A stretch of DNA of 64,000 bases from Paraburkholderia acidisoli (GCF_009789675.1 NZ_CP046913.1:1612001-1676000); one strand, 5' to 3'. Shown: positions 48,301-57,138, counted from the stretch's first letter. Made by a program: numbers and translations. Notes: a model not told the origin generated them from the letters alone.

Positions 48301-48883
48301 GCTCGGCGACAAGCAGTCGGGCGAAATCCAGGAGATCGGCTTCCAGCTCTACACCGACATGCTCAACGACGCCGTGAAGGCGCTCAAGGACGGCCGCGAG
48401 CCCGACCTGAACGCGCCGCTCGCCGCGACCACGGAGATCAACCTGCACGCGCCCGCGATCCTGCCCGCCGACTATTGCGGCGACGTGCAGGAGCGGTTGT
48501 CGCTCTACAAGCGGCTCGCGAACTGCGAGCACGACGACTCGATCGACGGCATCCAGGAAGAGCTGATCGACCGTTTCGGCAAGATGCCGCCGCAGGCGCA
48601 CGCGCTGATCGAAACGCATCGCCTGCGGCTGGCCGCGAAGCCGCTCGGCATCACCAAGATCGACGCCGCCGAGGCCGTGATTGGCTTGCAGTTCGTGCCG
48701 AATCCGCCGATCGACGCCATGCGTATCATCGAGATGGTGCAGAAGCACAAGCACATCAAGCTCGCGGGTCAGGACAAACTGCGCATCGAAACGCGCAGCC
48801 CGGATCTCGCCGTGCGCGTGGCCACGGTGAAGGAGACGCTGCGCGCGTTGGGCGCACCGACTCGTGCGGCCGCGGCGCGCTGA
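45395..48883 (+). CDS. mfd: Transcription-repair coupling factor Mfd
   Basis: An 1162-residue translocase that removes RNA polymerase stalled at lesions and recruits UvrA. The N-terminal UvrB-like module starts near WETLPYDTFSPHQDLVSERL. The RNA-polymerase-interaction domain has GDPVVHAQHGIGRYHGL. The two RecA-like motor domains contain Walker A VCGDVGFGKTEVALRAAF, IIDEEHRFGV, LTATPIPRTLGMAL, TTIIETGIDVP and LHQLRGRVGRS. A C-terminal TRCF autoinhibitory domain follows. Length is normal for the family. It is divergent from ispD, with a tandem repeat and terminator downstream. Confidence 0.98.
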   Translation: MSDIAASSQSPSAPSPVAVVKAGQRYAFDGTHGSSDALLIARYRDAARGNAGQPPLLAVICASAVDAQRLAQEIPFFAPNARVRLLPDWETLPYDTFSPHQDLVSERLATLHDLGEGRCDILIVPATTALYRMPPASFLAAYTFSFTQGQRLDEAKFKSQLTLAGYEHVSQVVRPGEYCVRGSLIDLFPMGSPLPYRIDLFDDQVDSIRAFDPDSQRSLYPVKEVRLLPGREFPFDEAARTAFRSRWREVFEGDPSRATIYKDIGNGVPSAGIEYYLPLFFEDTATLFHYLPENAQLVFSGDLEASIRRFTNDTKQRHSFLSHDRERPILEPKRLFLTDEDFFTLAKPFARLVLPAASEGGWAAPLPTLAINRHADDPLASLRGYLDTTKNRVLFAVESAGRRETIAQLLAENRLRPASADSYEDWLTSEERFVLGVAPLSTGFSLPAEGLAVITETELYGPLARRAGRRRQEQASNVDSMVRDLSELKVGDPVVHAQHGIGRYHGLVTMDLGEGDTEFLHLEYANGSKLYVPVSQLHVISRYSGADPESAPLHALGSGQWEKARRKAAQQIRDTAAELLNLYARRAAREGHAFALEPKDYVKFAESFGFEETPDQAAAIAAVIGDMTSGKPMDRLVCGDVGFGKTEVALRAAFIAVMGGKQVAILSPTTLLAEQHTQTFTDRFADWPVRIAELSRFKSAKEVSNAITQINDGSVDIVIGTHKLLSSDVQFKRLGLVIIDEEHRFGVRQKETLKALRAEVDVLTLTATPIPRTLGMALEGLRDFSVIATAPQKRLAIKTFVRREEDSVIREAMLRELKRGGQVYFLHNEVETIENRRAMLEALVPEARIAVAHGQMHERELEAVMRDFVGQRANVLLCTTIIETGIDVPTANTILIHRSDKFGLAQLHQLRGRVGRSHHQAYAYLLVHDPQGLTKQAQRRLEAIQQMEELGSGFYLAMHDLEIRGTGEVLGDKQSGEIQEIGFQLYTDMLNDAVKALKDGREPDLNAPLAATTEINLHAPAILPADYCGDVQERLSLYKRLANCEHDDSIDGIQEELIDRFGKMPPQAHALIETHRLRLAAKPLGITKIDAAEAVIGLQFVPNPPIDAMRIIEMVQKHKHIKLAGQDKLRIETRSPDLAVRVATVKETLRALGAPTRAAAAR

Positions 48884-48884
48884 G

Positions 48885-48945
48885 GTCGACGTGTTGGTCG
48901 ATGTGTTGGCCGGCGTATTGGTCGATGTGTTGATGCCGGCGTGTT
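48885..48945. repeat. 12-bp tandem repeat after the mfd stop
   Basis: Alternating units GTTGGTCGATGT, GTTGGCCGGCGT, ATTGGTCGATGT and a 14-bp variant GTTGATGCCGGCGT begin within 10 bp of the mfd stop codon. Copies alternate between two versions, suggesting an older 24-bp duplication. Confidence 0.75.
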
Positions 48946-48991
48946 GAATCTGGTGCGTTGATGCCGATGCACCGAGACTCGGGTGTCTTGC

Positions 48992-49039
48992 AAAAAGCCC
49001 GCGCGTATCGCCGGTATCGTCGGTACGCGCGGGCTTTTT
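48992..49039 (+). terminator. Terminator of mfd
   Basis: AAAAAGCCCGCGCGTA (48992-49007) pairs with TACGCGCGGGCTTTTT (49024-49039). Confidence 0.9.
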
Positions 49040-49187
49040 CTTGCGCATCGTGATGTGTGCCGCGGTTTCGCCCGACCTCGCCCGAGCCCGTGCATTCCGT
49101 GCTGCACCGCATCAGAAGCCCGTGACATGAGCCCGCCCAATTCTTTTTGGGTAAGATGAACGGCACACGCAAGCCGGAGCCCAAACC

Positions 49188-50408
49188 ATGTCCCACGCTG
49201 AAGCCGCGCAGTCTTCGCCGTCCACCGCCTCCCTTCCCGCCTCGCTTCCCTGGGTCACCCGTCTCGTGTCGATGGACACGGTCAGCCGTCACCCCAATCT
49301 CGGCCTGATCGAGACCGTGCGCGACGACCTGCGCGCCCGCGGCATCGAGGCCACGCTCACCTACGGCCGCGACGGCAAATGGGCGAATCTGTTCGCCACG
49401 ATTCCCGCGCACAACGGCGAGACCAACGGCGGCATCGTGCTCTCCGGCCACACCGACGTCGTGCCCGTGGACGGTCAGAAGTGGGACAGCGACCCGTTCA
49501 AGCCCGAGATTCGCGACGGCCTGCTCTATGGCCGCGGCACCTGCGACATGAAAGGGTTTATCGGCGCGGCGCTTTCGCTCGTGCCCGAGATGCAGCAGGT
49601 CAAACTCGCGAAGCCGCTGCATTTCGCGCTCTCGTTCGACGAGGAAGTGGGCTGCGTGGGCGCACCGCTCATGATCGAAGAACTCATGAAACGCGGCGTG
49701 AAGCCGGAAGGTTGCATCGTGGGCGAACCCACCAGCATGCGGCCGATCGTGGCGCACAAGGGCATCAACGTGTATCAGTGCTGCGTGCGCGGTCACGCGG
49801 CGCATTCGTCGCTCACGCCGCGCGGCCTGAACGCGATCGAATACGCGGCGCGCCTCATCTGCCACATTCGCGATATCGCCGACGAATTCCGCGCCAACGG
49901 TCCGTTCGACGAGCTCTACGATGTGCCCTTCACCACGGCGCAAACCAGCACGATCGAGGGCGGCAACGCCGTCAACACGGTGCCGGCCGAATGCCGCTTC
50001 GCGTTCGAATTCCGCAATCTGCCCACCCTCGACCCCGACGCGATCTTCGCGCGCATCGAACAATATGCACGCGAGACGCTCGTGCCGAAGATGCAGCGCG
50101 AAAACGCGGCAGGTGCGATCGAGTTCACGAAGGTCGCCGCGGCGCCGGGGCTCGACGCCACGGAACAAGCCGCCATCACGCAACTCGTGCGCGCCCTCAC
50201 CGCCGACGACGCTCGCCGCAAGGTCGCCTACGGCACCGAAGCCGGCCTGTTCGCGAACGCCGGCATTCCCAGCGTGGTGTGCGGCCCCGGCGACATCCAG
50301 CAAGCGCACAAGCCCAACGAATTCGTATCGCTCGATCAGCTCGCGGCCTGCGAGAACTTCCTGCGCAAGCTGGTGCGCGGGTTGTCGATCGATGCGCGTG
50401 CGAACTGA
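49188..50408 (+). CDS. argE: Acetylornithine deacetylase
   Basis: Zinc M20 amidohydrolase that converts N-acetylornithine to ornithine in arginine synthesis. The 406-residue protein has metal-site motifs SGHTDVVPVDGQKW and GRGTCDMKGFIG, the acidic pair in SFDEEVGCVG, and the lid/dimer domain (GHAAHSSLTPRGLNAIEYA). The C-terminal metal histidine lies in GPGDIQQAHKPNEFVSL, which is typical of ArgE. It precedes the threonine dehydratase gene by 44 bp on the same strand, so they may be co-transcribed. Confidence 0.93.
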   Translation: MSHAEAAQSSPSTASLPASLPWVTRLVSMDTVSRHPNLGLIETVRDDLRARGIEATLTYGRDGKWANLFATIPAHNGETNGGIVLSGHTDVVPVDGQKWDSDPFKPEIRDGLLYGRGTCDMKGFIGAALSLVPEMQQVKLAKPLHFALSFDEEVGCVGAPLMIEELMKRGVKPEGCIVGEPTSMRPIVAHKGINVYQCCVRGHAAHSSLTPRGLNAIEYAARLICHIRDIADEFRANGPFDELYDVPFTTAQTSTIEGGNAVNTVPAECRFAFEFRNLPTLDPDAIFARIEQYARETLVPKMQRENAAGAIEFTKVAAAPGLDATEQAAITQLVRALTADDARRKVAYGTEAGLFANAGIPSVVCGPGDIQQAHKPNEFVSLDQLAACENFLRKLVRGLSIDARAN

Positions 50409-50452
50409 ATCGCGCAACCGGGTACGCACCACGCAAGCAAAGAAGCCGCACC

Positions 50453-51463
50453 ATGTCCACCGCCACGCCGCTGCCCACCGACCACACCATCGACGGTGAG
50501 GCCATCCCCACGCTCGACGAGATCGCCTCGCAGCACTTCGCGCTCGCGCCGTGGGTCGTGCGCACGCCCGTGTTCGATCGCCACGACGTGCCCTCGGTCG
50601 AAGGCACGCTCGTCAACTTCAAGTTCGAGTTGCTGCAATCGAGCGGCAGTTTCAAGGTGCGCGGCGCGTTCACGCATCTGCTCGCGCTCGACGCGGCGCA
50701 ACGCAGCGCGGGCGTGACCTGCGTCTCGGGCGGCAATCACGCGATTGCCGTGGCGTACGCGGCCATGCGGCTCGGTATCAGCGCGAAGGTCGTGCTGTTT
50801 CGCACGGCAAGCGAGGCGCGCATTGCGCAGTGCCGCCGTCTGGGCGCGGAAATCGTCGTGGCGTCGAACAGCGTGGAAGCCTTTGAGATCGTGCGCCGCA
50901 TCGAAACCGATGAAGGCCGTTACTACGTCCATCCTTTCAACGGCTATCGCACGGTGCTCGGCACGGCCACGCTCGGCTACGAATGGGCGACCCAGGCGCC
51001 CGATCTCGACGCCGTGATCGTGCCGATCGGCGGCGGCGGACTCGCGGCCGGTGTCTCCACGGCCCTGCGTCTCGCGAATCCGCGCGTGCAGGTGTACGGA
51101 GTCGAGCCGGAAGGCTCCGACGCGATGCGCCAGAGCTTCGCCGCGAATCACACGGTGCGCATGACGCACATGCATTCGATCGCCGATTCGCTGATGTCGC
51201 CGCACACCGAGCAGTACAGCTATACGCTGTGCCGCAGCCACATCGAGCGCATCGTCACGGTCTCCGACGACGAACTGCGCCACGCCATGCGCCTGCTGTT
51301 CGAGCAGCTCAAGCTCGCCGTCGAGCCCGCGTGCGCGGCCGCCACGGCGGCCTTGCTCGGGCCGTTGCGCGACGCGCTGCAAGGCAAGCGCGTGGGTGTG
51401 CTCTTGTGCGGCACCAATACCGACTCGGCCACGTTCCACGAACACATCGCGCTCGCGCAATAA
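50453..51463 (+). CDS. Threonine/serine dehydratase (PLP-dependent)
   Basis: A 336-residue fold-type II PLP enzyme. Lys68 in SSGSFKVRGAFTHL forms the Schiff base, the substrate loop is VSGGNHAIAVAYAA and the phosphate-binding glycine loop is IGGGGLAAGVSTAL. It lacks the C-terminal ACT regulatory domain of biosynthetic IlvA, so it is more like catabolic threonine dehydratase or a serine/threonine dehydratase or racemase. It is 44 bp after argE. Exact substrate cannot be read from the sequence. Confidence 0.88.
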   Translation: MSTATPLPTDHTIDGEAIPTLDEIASQHFALAPWVVRTPVFDRHDVPSVEGTLVNFKFELLQSSGSFKVRGAFTHLLALDAAQRSAGVTCVSGGNHAIAVAYAAMRLGISAKVVLFRTASEARIAQCRRLGAEIVVASNSVEAFEIVRRIETDEGRYYVHPFNGYRTVLGTATLGYEWATQAPDLDAVIVPIGGGGLAAGVSTALRLANPRVQVYGVEPEGSDAMRQSFAANHTVRMTHMHSIADSLMSPHTEQYSYTLCRSHIERIVTVSDDELRHAMRLLFEQLKLAVEPACAAATAALLGPLRDALQGKRVGVLLCGTNTDSATFHEHIALAQ

Positions 51464-51757
51464 GCAACTCGCCCGCGCCAGGCGGCCAGTCGCACTCACG
51501 CCACCCGGAACCGTACGCGAAACAGGCACGCGACATGCGACCCTGACATTCGTCTGATCGATGCATTCGTTGTGCGAACACCGAGTCTTTTGGCCGTGCT
51601 GAAGGCGGTTTTTCGAGCCGCAAACGCGCCGCGCAATGCTTTGCAAACATCGGGCAATGTCAAATTGCTACCGCGTTACGGGAGCGTTCGCTATCATGGC
51701 GCGAACGCGGCGTTTTGTCCCCAGACCCGTGCCGCCCCCTTCATGGAGAGCCCGCTC

Positions 51758-52216
51758 ATGAGCATGATCAAGGAGTTCAAGGAATTCGCCGTCAAAGGCA
51801 ACGTAATGGATCTCGCCGTCGGTGTGATCATCGGCGGTGCGTTTTCCAGCATTGTCAATTCGGTCGTGAAAGACCTCATCATGCCGGTGATCGGCGTGGT
51901 GACCGGCGGCCTCGACTTCTCGAACCAGTTCATCCGGCTCGGTGCGATTCCCGCGTCGTTCAAGGGCAATCCCGATTCGTACAAGGATTTGCAAGGCGCC
52001 GGTGTGGCCGTGTTCGGCTACGGCTCGTTCATCACCGTGCTGATCAACTTCATCATCCTCGCGTTCATCATCTTTTTGATGGTGAAATTCATCAACAAGC
52101 TGCGTAGGCCCGAGGAAGCCGCGGCACCGGCCGCGCCGCCGCCCACGCCGGAAGACGTGCTGCTGCTGCGCGAGATTCGCGACTCGCTGAAGGACAATCC
52201 GCGACAAGGCGTGTAA
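51758..52216 (+). CDS. mscL: Large-conductance mechanosensitive channel MscL
   Basis: A 152-residue inner-membrane pentameric channel that opens under hypo-osmotic shock. The N-terminal helix [29 protein letters not shown] leads into TM1 (read in parts), and TM2 is [21 protein letters not shown]. The C-terminal cytoplasmic helix [16 protein letters not shown] is complete. The ATG at 51758 has GGAGA 8 nt upstream; an in-frame ATG five codons earlier would overlap that site. It is a single gene followed by a terminator. Confidence 0.97.
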   Translation: MSMIKEFKEFAVKGNVMDLAVGVIIGGAFSSIVNSVVKDLIMPVIGVVTGGLDFSNQFIRLGAIPASFKGNPDSYKDLQGAGVAVFGYGSFITVLINFIILAFIIFLMVKFINKLRRPEEAAAPAAPPPTPEDVLLLREIRDSLKDNPRQGV

Positions 52217-52276
52217 GCCGGCGCCTTATCCACGTTGCGGCAACGCCGCGGCAACGTCACGCCAGGCTTCATCCGC

Positions 52277-52317
52277 AAAAAAAAGCCCGCGCCGCCAACT
52301 GGCCGCGCGGGCTTTTT
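52277..52317. terminator. Bidirectional terminator between mscL and the hybrid kinase gene
   Basis: A-run then GCCCGCGC (52285-52292) pairing with GCGCGGGC (52305-52312) and a T-run, between converging genes. Confidence 0.92.
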
Positions 52318-52334
52318 CCATGCCGCCGTGCGGC

Positions 52335-54320
52335 TCAAGGCGCCCGGTCGGGCTCCGCGGCCGCGGCGCGCGTGGCCGCCGCCTGCTCGATCAGGCGTTC
52401 GAGCTGGATGAAGTTCACGGGTTTCGTGAGATGGGCGGTGAAGCCCGCCTCTACGCTGCGGCGCACGTCGTCGTCGGTGCCGAAACCCGTGAGCGCGATC
52501 GCGGGCACCGTCGAATTCGTACGGAACGCGCGGATGAAGTCGATGCCCGAGCCGTCCGGCAAGCCGATATCGCTCACGACGAGGTCGAAGCGCTCCGCCG
52601 ACGAAAGCGCCAGCGCGCCCGCGACGCTGCCCGCCACCGCCACGTCGTGGCCGAGCGCGCGCATGAGCTGCGACATCACCTCGGCCGTGTCGTCGTGGTC
52701 CTCGACGAGCAGAATATTCAATGCGCCGGAAGGATGTTGCACCTGCAGGTCGGCAATGGTCGGCTCGATGTCGGGCGCGGCCGCCGTGGGCAGCACGATC
52801 GTGAAGGTCGCGCCGCAATGCGCGCCCGGACTTTTCGCGCTCACGCGGCCGCCGTGCGCTTCCGTCAACGCGCGCGTGACCGCGAGCCCGAGGCCGAGAC
52901 CGCCGAACTGGCTGCGGTTGTGGCTGCCCTGCTCGAACGCGTGAAAAAGCTTGCCGATCTGTTCGGGCGCGATGCCGATGCCCGTGTCCTCCACCACGAT
53001 CTCCACCTGCATGCGCTCGTCGAGCGTGCGCACGAAAATGTGCCCGCCGTCGGGCGTGAACTTCGCGGCGTTGCGCACGAGATTCCAGAGCATCTGTTGC
53101 AGGCGCGCGCGGTCGCCGCGCACCCAATGCTGGACCGCACGCAGATCGACGTGCACTTCCTGCTGCTTCGTCTGGATCTCGCTGTGAAAAAGATCGAGCA
53201 CCGCGGCGATCACTTCGTGCACGTCCACGGCGTCGAGCGTGAGGCTCAGCTTGCCGTTCGCCACCCGCGTGAGATCGAGCAGATCGTCGATCAGGCGCGC
53301 CTCGAGTTCGATATTGCGGCGGATCATCAGCACGCCTTCGCGCGCGGCCTCGGGCAGGCCGGGAATCTGCGCGAGCAGATGCGTGCCCGCGAGCACGGGC
53401 GTGAGCGGCGTGCGCAGTTCGTGCGAGAGCATCGCGAGAAAGCGGTCTTTCGCGCGATTGGCTTCTTCGGCGGCCTGGCGCGCGGCCTGCTCGGATGCGA
53501 GCAAACGCTCGCGTTCTTCGGTGGCGACGCGTTGGGCGTCGATGTCGGTGCAACTGCCGAAATACTTGTTCAAGCCGCCGCGCGGATCGCGCATGGCAAT
53601 CATGCGGATGTCGAACCAGCGATACGCGCCGTCGTGACGCCGGATGCGCAGCTCGTGCCGGTATTCGGCGGCGCCGCTCTTCGCGGCCTGCAGCCAGCTG
53701 CGGCGGATTTCCTCACGGTCGTCGGGATGCACGGCGTCGAGCCACGCGAGGCCGAGCGCCTCGTTCGCGCCCACGCCCGTGTAGTCGAGCCATTGCTTCG
53801 AGAGGAAGTCGCACTCGCCGTCGGCGCCGCAAGTGAGCACGAGATGAGGCAGCGCTTCCGACAGCGTGCGGTAATGCTCCTCGCGATCGCGCAGCAGCAA
53901 GGCTTCGTCGGAGGCGCGCTGCAGTTCGGCCTGCGACAGCACGCGCGCCACGGCTTCGGGAAGGTAGTCGAGATAGTCGCCCGACTTCGGCACCACGTCG
54001 GAGACACCGGCACGCAGCGCGGCGATCACGCGCGATTCGTCGGTGAAACCGGTGACGAGGATGGCGGGCACCCGCACCTCGTCGGCACGCAGGCGGCGGA
54101 AGAAGTCGAGGCCGGTTTCCGCGCCGTCGAGCTGGAAGTCGAGCACGAGCACGTCGGGGCGCTGCGCGGCGAGCAGCGCGCGCGCATCGGCAACCCGGGT
54201 GCAGGTGTCCACGCGCGCGCCGGCGCGCATGAGCGATTTGCGGGCGAGGCGCAGGATGCCTTCGTCGTCGTCGACTACGAGCACATGCGCGCCGGCCAGC
54301 AGCGTAGCGTCTTCAGTCAT
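52335..54320 (-). CDS. Hybrid sensor histidine kinase with two receiver domains
   Basis: A 661-residue cytoplasmic protein with no membrane segment. Domain order: receiver 1 (about 11-130, Asp61 in VLVLDFQLDG), PAS (about 150-265, ending WFDIRMIAMRDPRGG), dimerisation domain with His300 in AMLSHELRTPLTPV, ATPase (NLVRNAAKFTPDGG, DTGIGIA, GGLGLGLAVT) and receiver 2 (about 540-650, Asp584 in VVSDIGLPDGSG). The ATG at 54318-54320 is chosen because receiver 1 begins 10 residues later. It is third in a kinase-receiver-hybrid group on the minus strand. There is no DNA-binding domain, so the output is another protein. Confidence 0.92.
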   Translation of the reverse strand: MTEDATLLAGAHVLVVDDDEGILRLARKSLMRAGARVDTCTRVADARALLAAQRPDVLVLDFQLDGAETGLDFFRRLRADEVRVPAILVTGFTDESRVIAALRAGVSDVVPKSGDYLDYLPEAVARVLSQAELQRASDEALLLRDREEHYRTLSEALPHLVLTCGADGECDFLSKQWLDYTGVGANEALGLAWLDAVHPDDREEIRRSWLQAAKSGAAEYRHELRIRRHDGAYRWFDIRMIAMRDPRGGLNKYFGSCTDIDAQRVATEERERLLASEQAARQAAEEANRAKDRFLAMLSHELRTPLTPVLAGTHLLAQIPGLPEAAREGVLMIRRNIELEARLIDDLLDLTRVANGKLSLTLDAVDVHEVIAAVLDLFHSEIQTKQQEVHVDLRAVQHWVRGDRARLQQMLWNLVRNAAKFTPDGGHIFVRTLDERMQVEIVVEDTGIGIAPEQIGKLFHAFEQGSHNRSQFGGLGLGLAVTRALTEAHGGRVSAKSPGAHCGATFTIVLPTAAAPDIEPTIADLQVQHPSGALNILLVEDHDDTAEVMSQLMRALGHDVAVAGSVAGALALSSAERFDLVVSDIGLPDGSGIDFIRAFRTNSTVPAIALTGFGTDDDVRRSVEAGFTAHLTKPVNFIQLERLIEQAAATRAAAAEPDRAP

Positions 54321-54474
54321 GCGCGAAACGTCCCCCCGGGACCGGGTTGCGCACGTCGATTCGGGCAAAGTCGTTTCATGCGTGGTGCGTGATTCTGTTG
54401 TGTCGATTCCATGGGTCCTGTGCGTCATGGGTCCTGAGCGTCGCGGGTTCTGTCCGGTCGGGCGCGGCCGGCGC

Positions 54475-54966
54475 TCAAGGCCGCGCGAAGCGGTGCCCCG
54501 GCGGCAGCTTCACCACCTGGAGGAAAAAGCCCAGCCGCCGCACCGCTTCGATAAACGCGTCGTACTCCACCGGCTTCGTGATGTAGACGTTGCAACCCAG
54601 CTCGTAGCAGCGCTCGATCTCACGCGGGTCGTCGGTGGTCGTCAGCACGATCACCGGCACCGCAGCCGTGGTCGGTTCGCTCTTGAGCCGCCGCAGCACC
54701 TCGAAACCATCCACGCGCGGCATGCGCAGGTCGAGCAGCACGACGAAATTCGCCAGCGTCTCGCGCGGCGGCCGTGCCATCGTCGCGCCCGCGCCCGCCG
54801 CGGGCGCCTGCGGATCGCCGAAAAAATAATCGAGCGCGTCCTGGCCGTCGCGGAACCGCATGAAGCTGTTCGAAATACCCGAGCGGCGCAGATTGCGCTC
54901 GACGAGCGTGGCGTGGCCGTCGTCGTCCTCGATCAGCACGATGCTGACGTGTTCCCCGTTCGTCAT
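54475..54966 (-). CDS. Stand-alone response regulator (Rcp1/CheY-like)
   Basis: A 163-residue single receiver domain. The acidic pocket is IVLIEDDDGH, phospho-acceptor Asp79 is in VVLLDLRMPRVDG, Thr in VLTTTDD and Lys in YITKPVEYDAF. This subgroup typically pairs with bacteriophytochrome-type kinases. A Pro/Ala/Gly-rich insert at about 52-66 is unusual for so compact a domain. It lies 84 bp after a sensor kinase gene and 154 bp before a hybrid kinase gene on the same strand, so it may shuttle phosphate between them. Confidence 0.92.
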   Translation of the reverse strand: MTNGEHVSIVLIEDDDGHATLVERNLRRSGISNSFMRFRDGQDALDYFFGDPQAPAAGAGATMARPPRETLANFVVLLDLRMPRVDGFEVLRRLKSEPTTAAVPVIVLTTTDDPREIERCYELGCNVYITKPVEYDAFIEAVRRLGFFLQVVKLPPGHRFARP

Positions 54967-55050
54967 GTCGGCACTCTCCGCGCGCGGCGGTCGTCTCTTT
55001 TGAAATCAGGTTGGCGGGCTCCCACGCGTATTGTGCGGCAAACCCGTGAC

Positions 55051-56700
55051 TCAAATCATATGCATGGGTTGATCGGGCAACGCGACAAAAAACGTCGAGC
55101 CGGCGCCCGGTTGCGATTCGACCCAGATCCGCCCGCCGTGCCGCTCCACGATGCGCCGCGCGAGCGCGAGGCCGGTTCCCTGCCCCGCCGACTCGCCGTT
55201 GTGCAGCCGTTGAAACGCGCGGAACAGCTTCGGCACGTACGCTGGCGGAATCCCGACGCCATTGTCGCGCACATAGTAGGTCCGTGTGCGCTCCGCGGGC
55301 GGCTTTTCCGCGTCGTTAGCGGGGGATTGGGCGTCTATTGGCGGCAATTCGCCGCTTGTTTCATGCGCCATGATTGCACCGATCTCGACGCGCCCGGGCC
55401 TGGCCGCATCCAGATGGCGCAGCGCGTTGTCGACGAGACTGCCGAAAATCTGTTCCAGCGCGGCGGGGTCGCCCCACGCGCTCGGCAACTCGCCCACTTC
55501 GATGCGCGCCGCGCCGGCCAGCGTCGGCTCGATGCCGCCCAGCACGCGCTCCACCACGCGCGCGACGTTCACGCGCTGCCAGCGGTATTCGAGCCGCCCC
55601 GCGCGCGAAATTCTCAACAGCGCTTCGATGATGGCCGCCGCGCGCGCCACCGCCTGGCGCAGGAATTGCAGCGACTCGTCCACGTCGCTGTCGAGCACGA
55701 CCGCCATCGTCCGGTGCTCGTGCGCGGGCAAGCCCGCCGCGTCGATCTGCTTGCGCAAATCGGCGCACGACACCTCGAGCTCTTTGGAAAAACCCTGCAG
55801 ATTCACCAGCGGCGAACGCAGGTCGTGCGAGACGCTATAGATGAACATCTCGTTGTCCTGGGTTTCCTGACGCAGATATTCGTTGGCGCGCGCGAGGTCG
55901 GTCGCGCGGGCCTGCAACTGCGACTTGAGCGCCGCCTGCTCGCGGTCCGCCACGCGCAGACGCGCGCTCGTCTGGTGCAGCACGGCGTCGAGCGCGGCGA
56001 TTTCGTCGTCGCCCTCGAGCGGCGGCGCGAGTGCCGCGCCCACGCTCAGCCGGTCCGCGTTCGCGCCGAGCGCCGCGAGCCGCACGCCCACGTTGCGCGC
56101 GAAAGCGACGGCCGTGAACGCCCAGATCAGCATCGACCCCGCCACGGCGACGATCAGCGCATCCTGCTGGCGCTCGCGCGTCACCCGTAGCGACGCCACG
56201 CGCTGCTGGTCGAGGCGGGTTTCCTCGTCGACAAATTCGCCCAGCACGCCGCGCACCGTGTCGATTTCCGGCGGCAGGCCGTCGCCCGCCGCGCGCGCGA
56301 ACGCCGCGGGTTTGCCCGCGCGCAGCGCGTCGGCGATCTCGCCCGCCTGCTTGCGCCAGGCGAACGCGGCCGCGCGCATCTGGTCGACCCGCACGCGTTG
56401 CGCGGGATTGTCGGCAACCATGCGCGCGAGCAAGGCAATGCGATCGGAGAATTCGGTCCACACGGCACGGCGGTCGATGAACGAGGCGTCGTCGAGCACG
56501 ATGGCCGTACGCACGCGCGCGGCTTCGCGCAACAGCGGGTCGATCAGACTCCGCGCCTGCCAGAGAATCTGCTGGCTGCTTTCGGCCTGTCGCGCCGCCT
56601 GCTCGGCCTTGCCTTGCGTGTCGAACACGACGCCGAGCAGCGCCAGTTCGATGACGCTCGGTATCGCGATCAGCAAGAGCCCCTTGGCGAACAGTTTCAT
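55051..56700 (-). CDS. Membrane sensor histidine kinase
   Basis: A 549-residue inner-membrane kinase. TM1 is at about 4-26 and TM2 at about 182-201, enclosing a helical periplasmic sensor of about 150 residues (CHASE3-like in size and position). A HAMP-like region and coiled coil (about 205-280) follow, then the dimerisation domain with His292 in YSVSHDLRSPLVNLQGF and an ATPase domain (SLVDNALRH, RDNGVGIP, GQGTGLALARR). The ATPase domain has an extra Pro/Asp/Glu-rich loop (about 460-485). It heads the three-gene signalling group. The H box resembles phytochrome-type kinases, matching the Rcp1-like partner. Confidence 0.92.
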   Translation of the reverse strand: MKLFAKGLLLIAIPSVIELALLGVVFDTQGKAEQAARQAESSQQILWQARSLIDPLLREAARVRTAIVLDDASFIDRRAVWTEFSDRIALLARMVADNPAQRVRVDQMRAAAFAWRKQAGEIADALRAGKPAAFARAAGDGLPPEIDTVRGVLGEFVDEETRLDQQRVASLRVTRERQQDALIVAVAGSMLIWAFTAVAFARNVGVRLAALGANADRLSVGAALAPPLEGDDEIAALDAVLHQTSARLRVADREQAALKSQLQARATDLARANEYLRQETQDNEMFIYSVSHDLRSPLVNLQGFSKELEVSCADLRKQIDAAGLPAHEHRTMAVVLDSDVDESLQFLRQAVARAAAIIEALLRISRAGRLEYRWQRVNVARVVERVLGGIEPTLAGAARIEVGELPSAWGDPAALEQIFGSLVDNALRHLDAARPGRVEIGAIMAHETSGELPPIDAQSPANDAEKPPAERTRTYYVRDNGVGIPPAYVPKLFRAFQRLHNGESAGQGTGLALARRIVERHGGRIWVESQPGAGSTFFVALPDQPMHMI

Positions 56701-57138
56701 CGTGGTCGGATTGAACGGCGCATTGGGCGAGTCGCCGGCGCCACGGCCGGAATATTATCCGCGAGCTATTTCCGGATGACAACGCACGACGCCGCGTGCT
56801 CATCGTCTCGTGGAAAACCCGCTTTTTTAAAGCTAAACGTCACACTTGGCTTACGCTCAGGTCTATTATTGAGACCGGAGACAAGCGTAGAGCGCCGGGA
56901 TACCTACATGAGCGCAACGTGCGATCCAGCGTTCGGTTTGCGGTGACAACGAGGTGGTCGAACAGGGGCATTTCCGTAGCGGGCCGCCATGCGGCGCCGT
57001 CGAACCGTCCCTTTTCGCTCCTTCGTGAATCCCGCGGATCCCTATGCTATAAAGGATCGACGTGCGGCGCACCAGTCCGGGAGTGGTCGCATGGGAACGC
57101 TGAGTGTTTTGCAATCCACCTTTTTCAGGCGAATTTTT
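56701..57138. other. Spacer between the sensor kinase gene and the small unknown gene
   Basis: 438 bp without a supported gene. It holds the inverted repeat GGTCT-ATTATTG-AGACC (about 56860-56876) in an AT-rich patch, and TATAAA near 57047, a candidate -10 for the downstream gene. It should contain divergent promoters. Confidence 0.35.

Noticed and set aside
3251..48945. Short tandem arrays as CRISPR
   Set aside because: Units are only 10-14 bp and directly joined with no spacers, and no cas gene is present.
45827..49048. Open frame of about 1073 codons on the minus strand opposite mfd
   Set aside because: Low-quality translation with no motifs, while the plus strand encodes complete Mfd; an antisense shadow.
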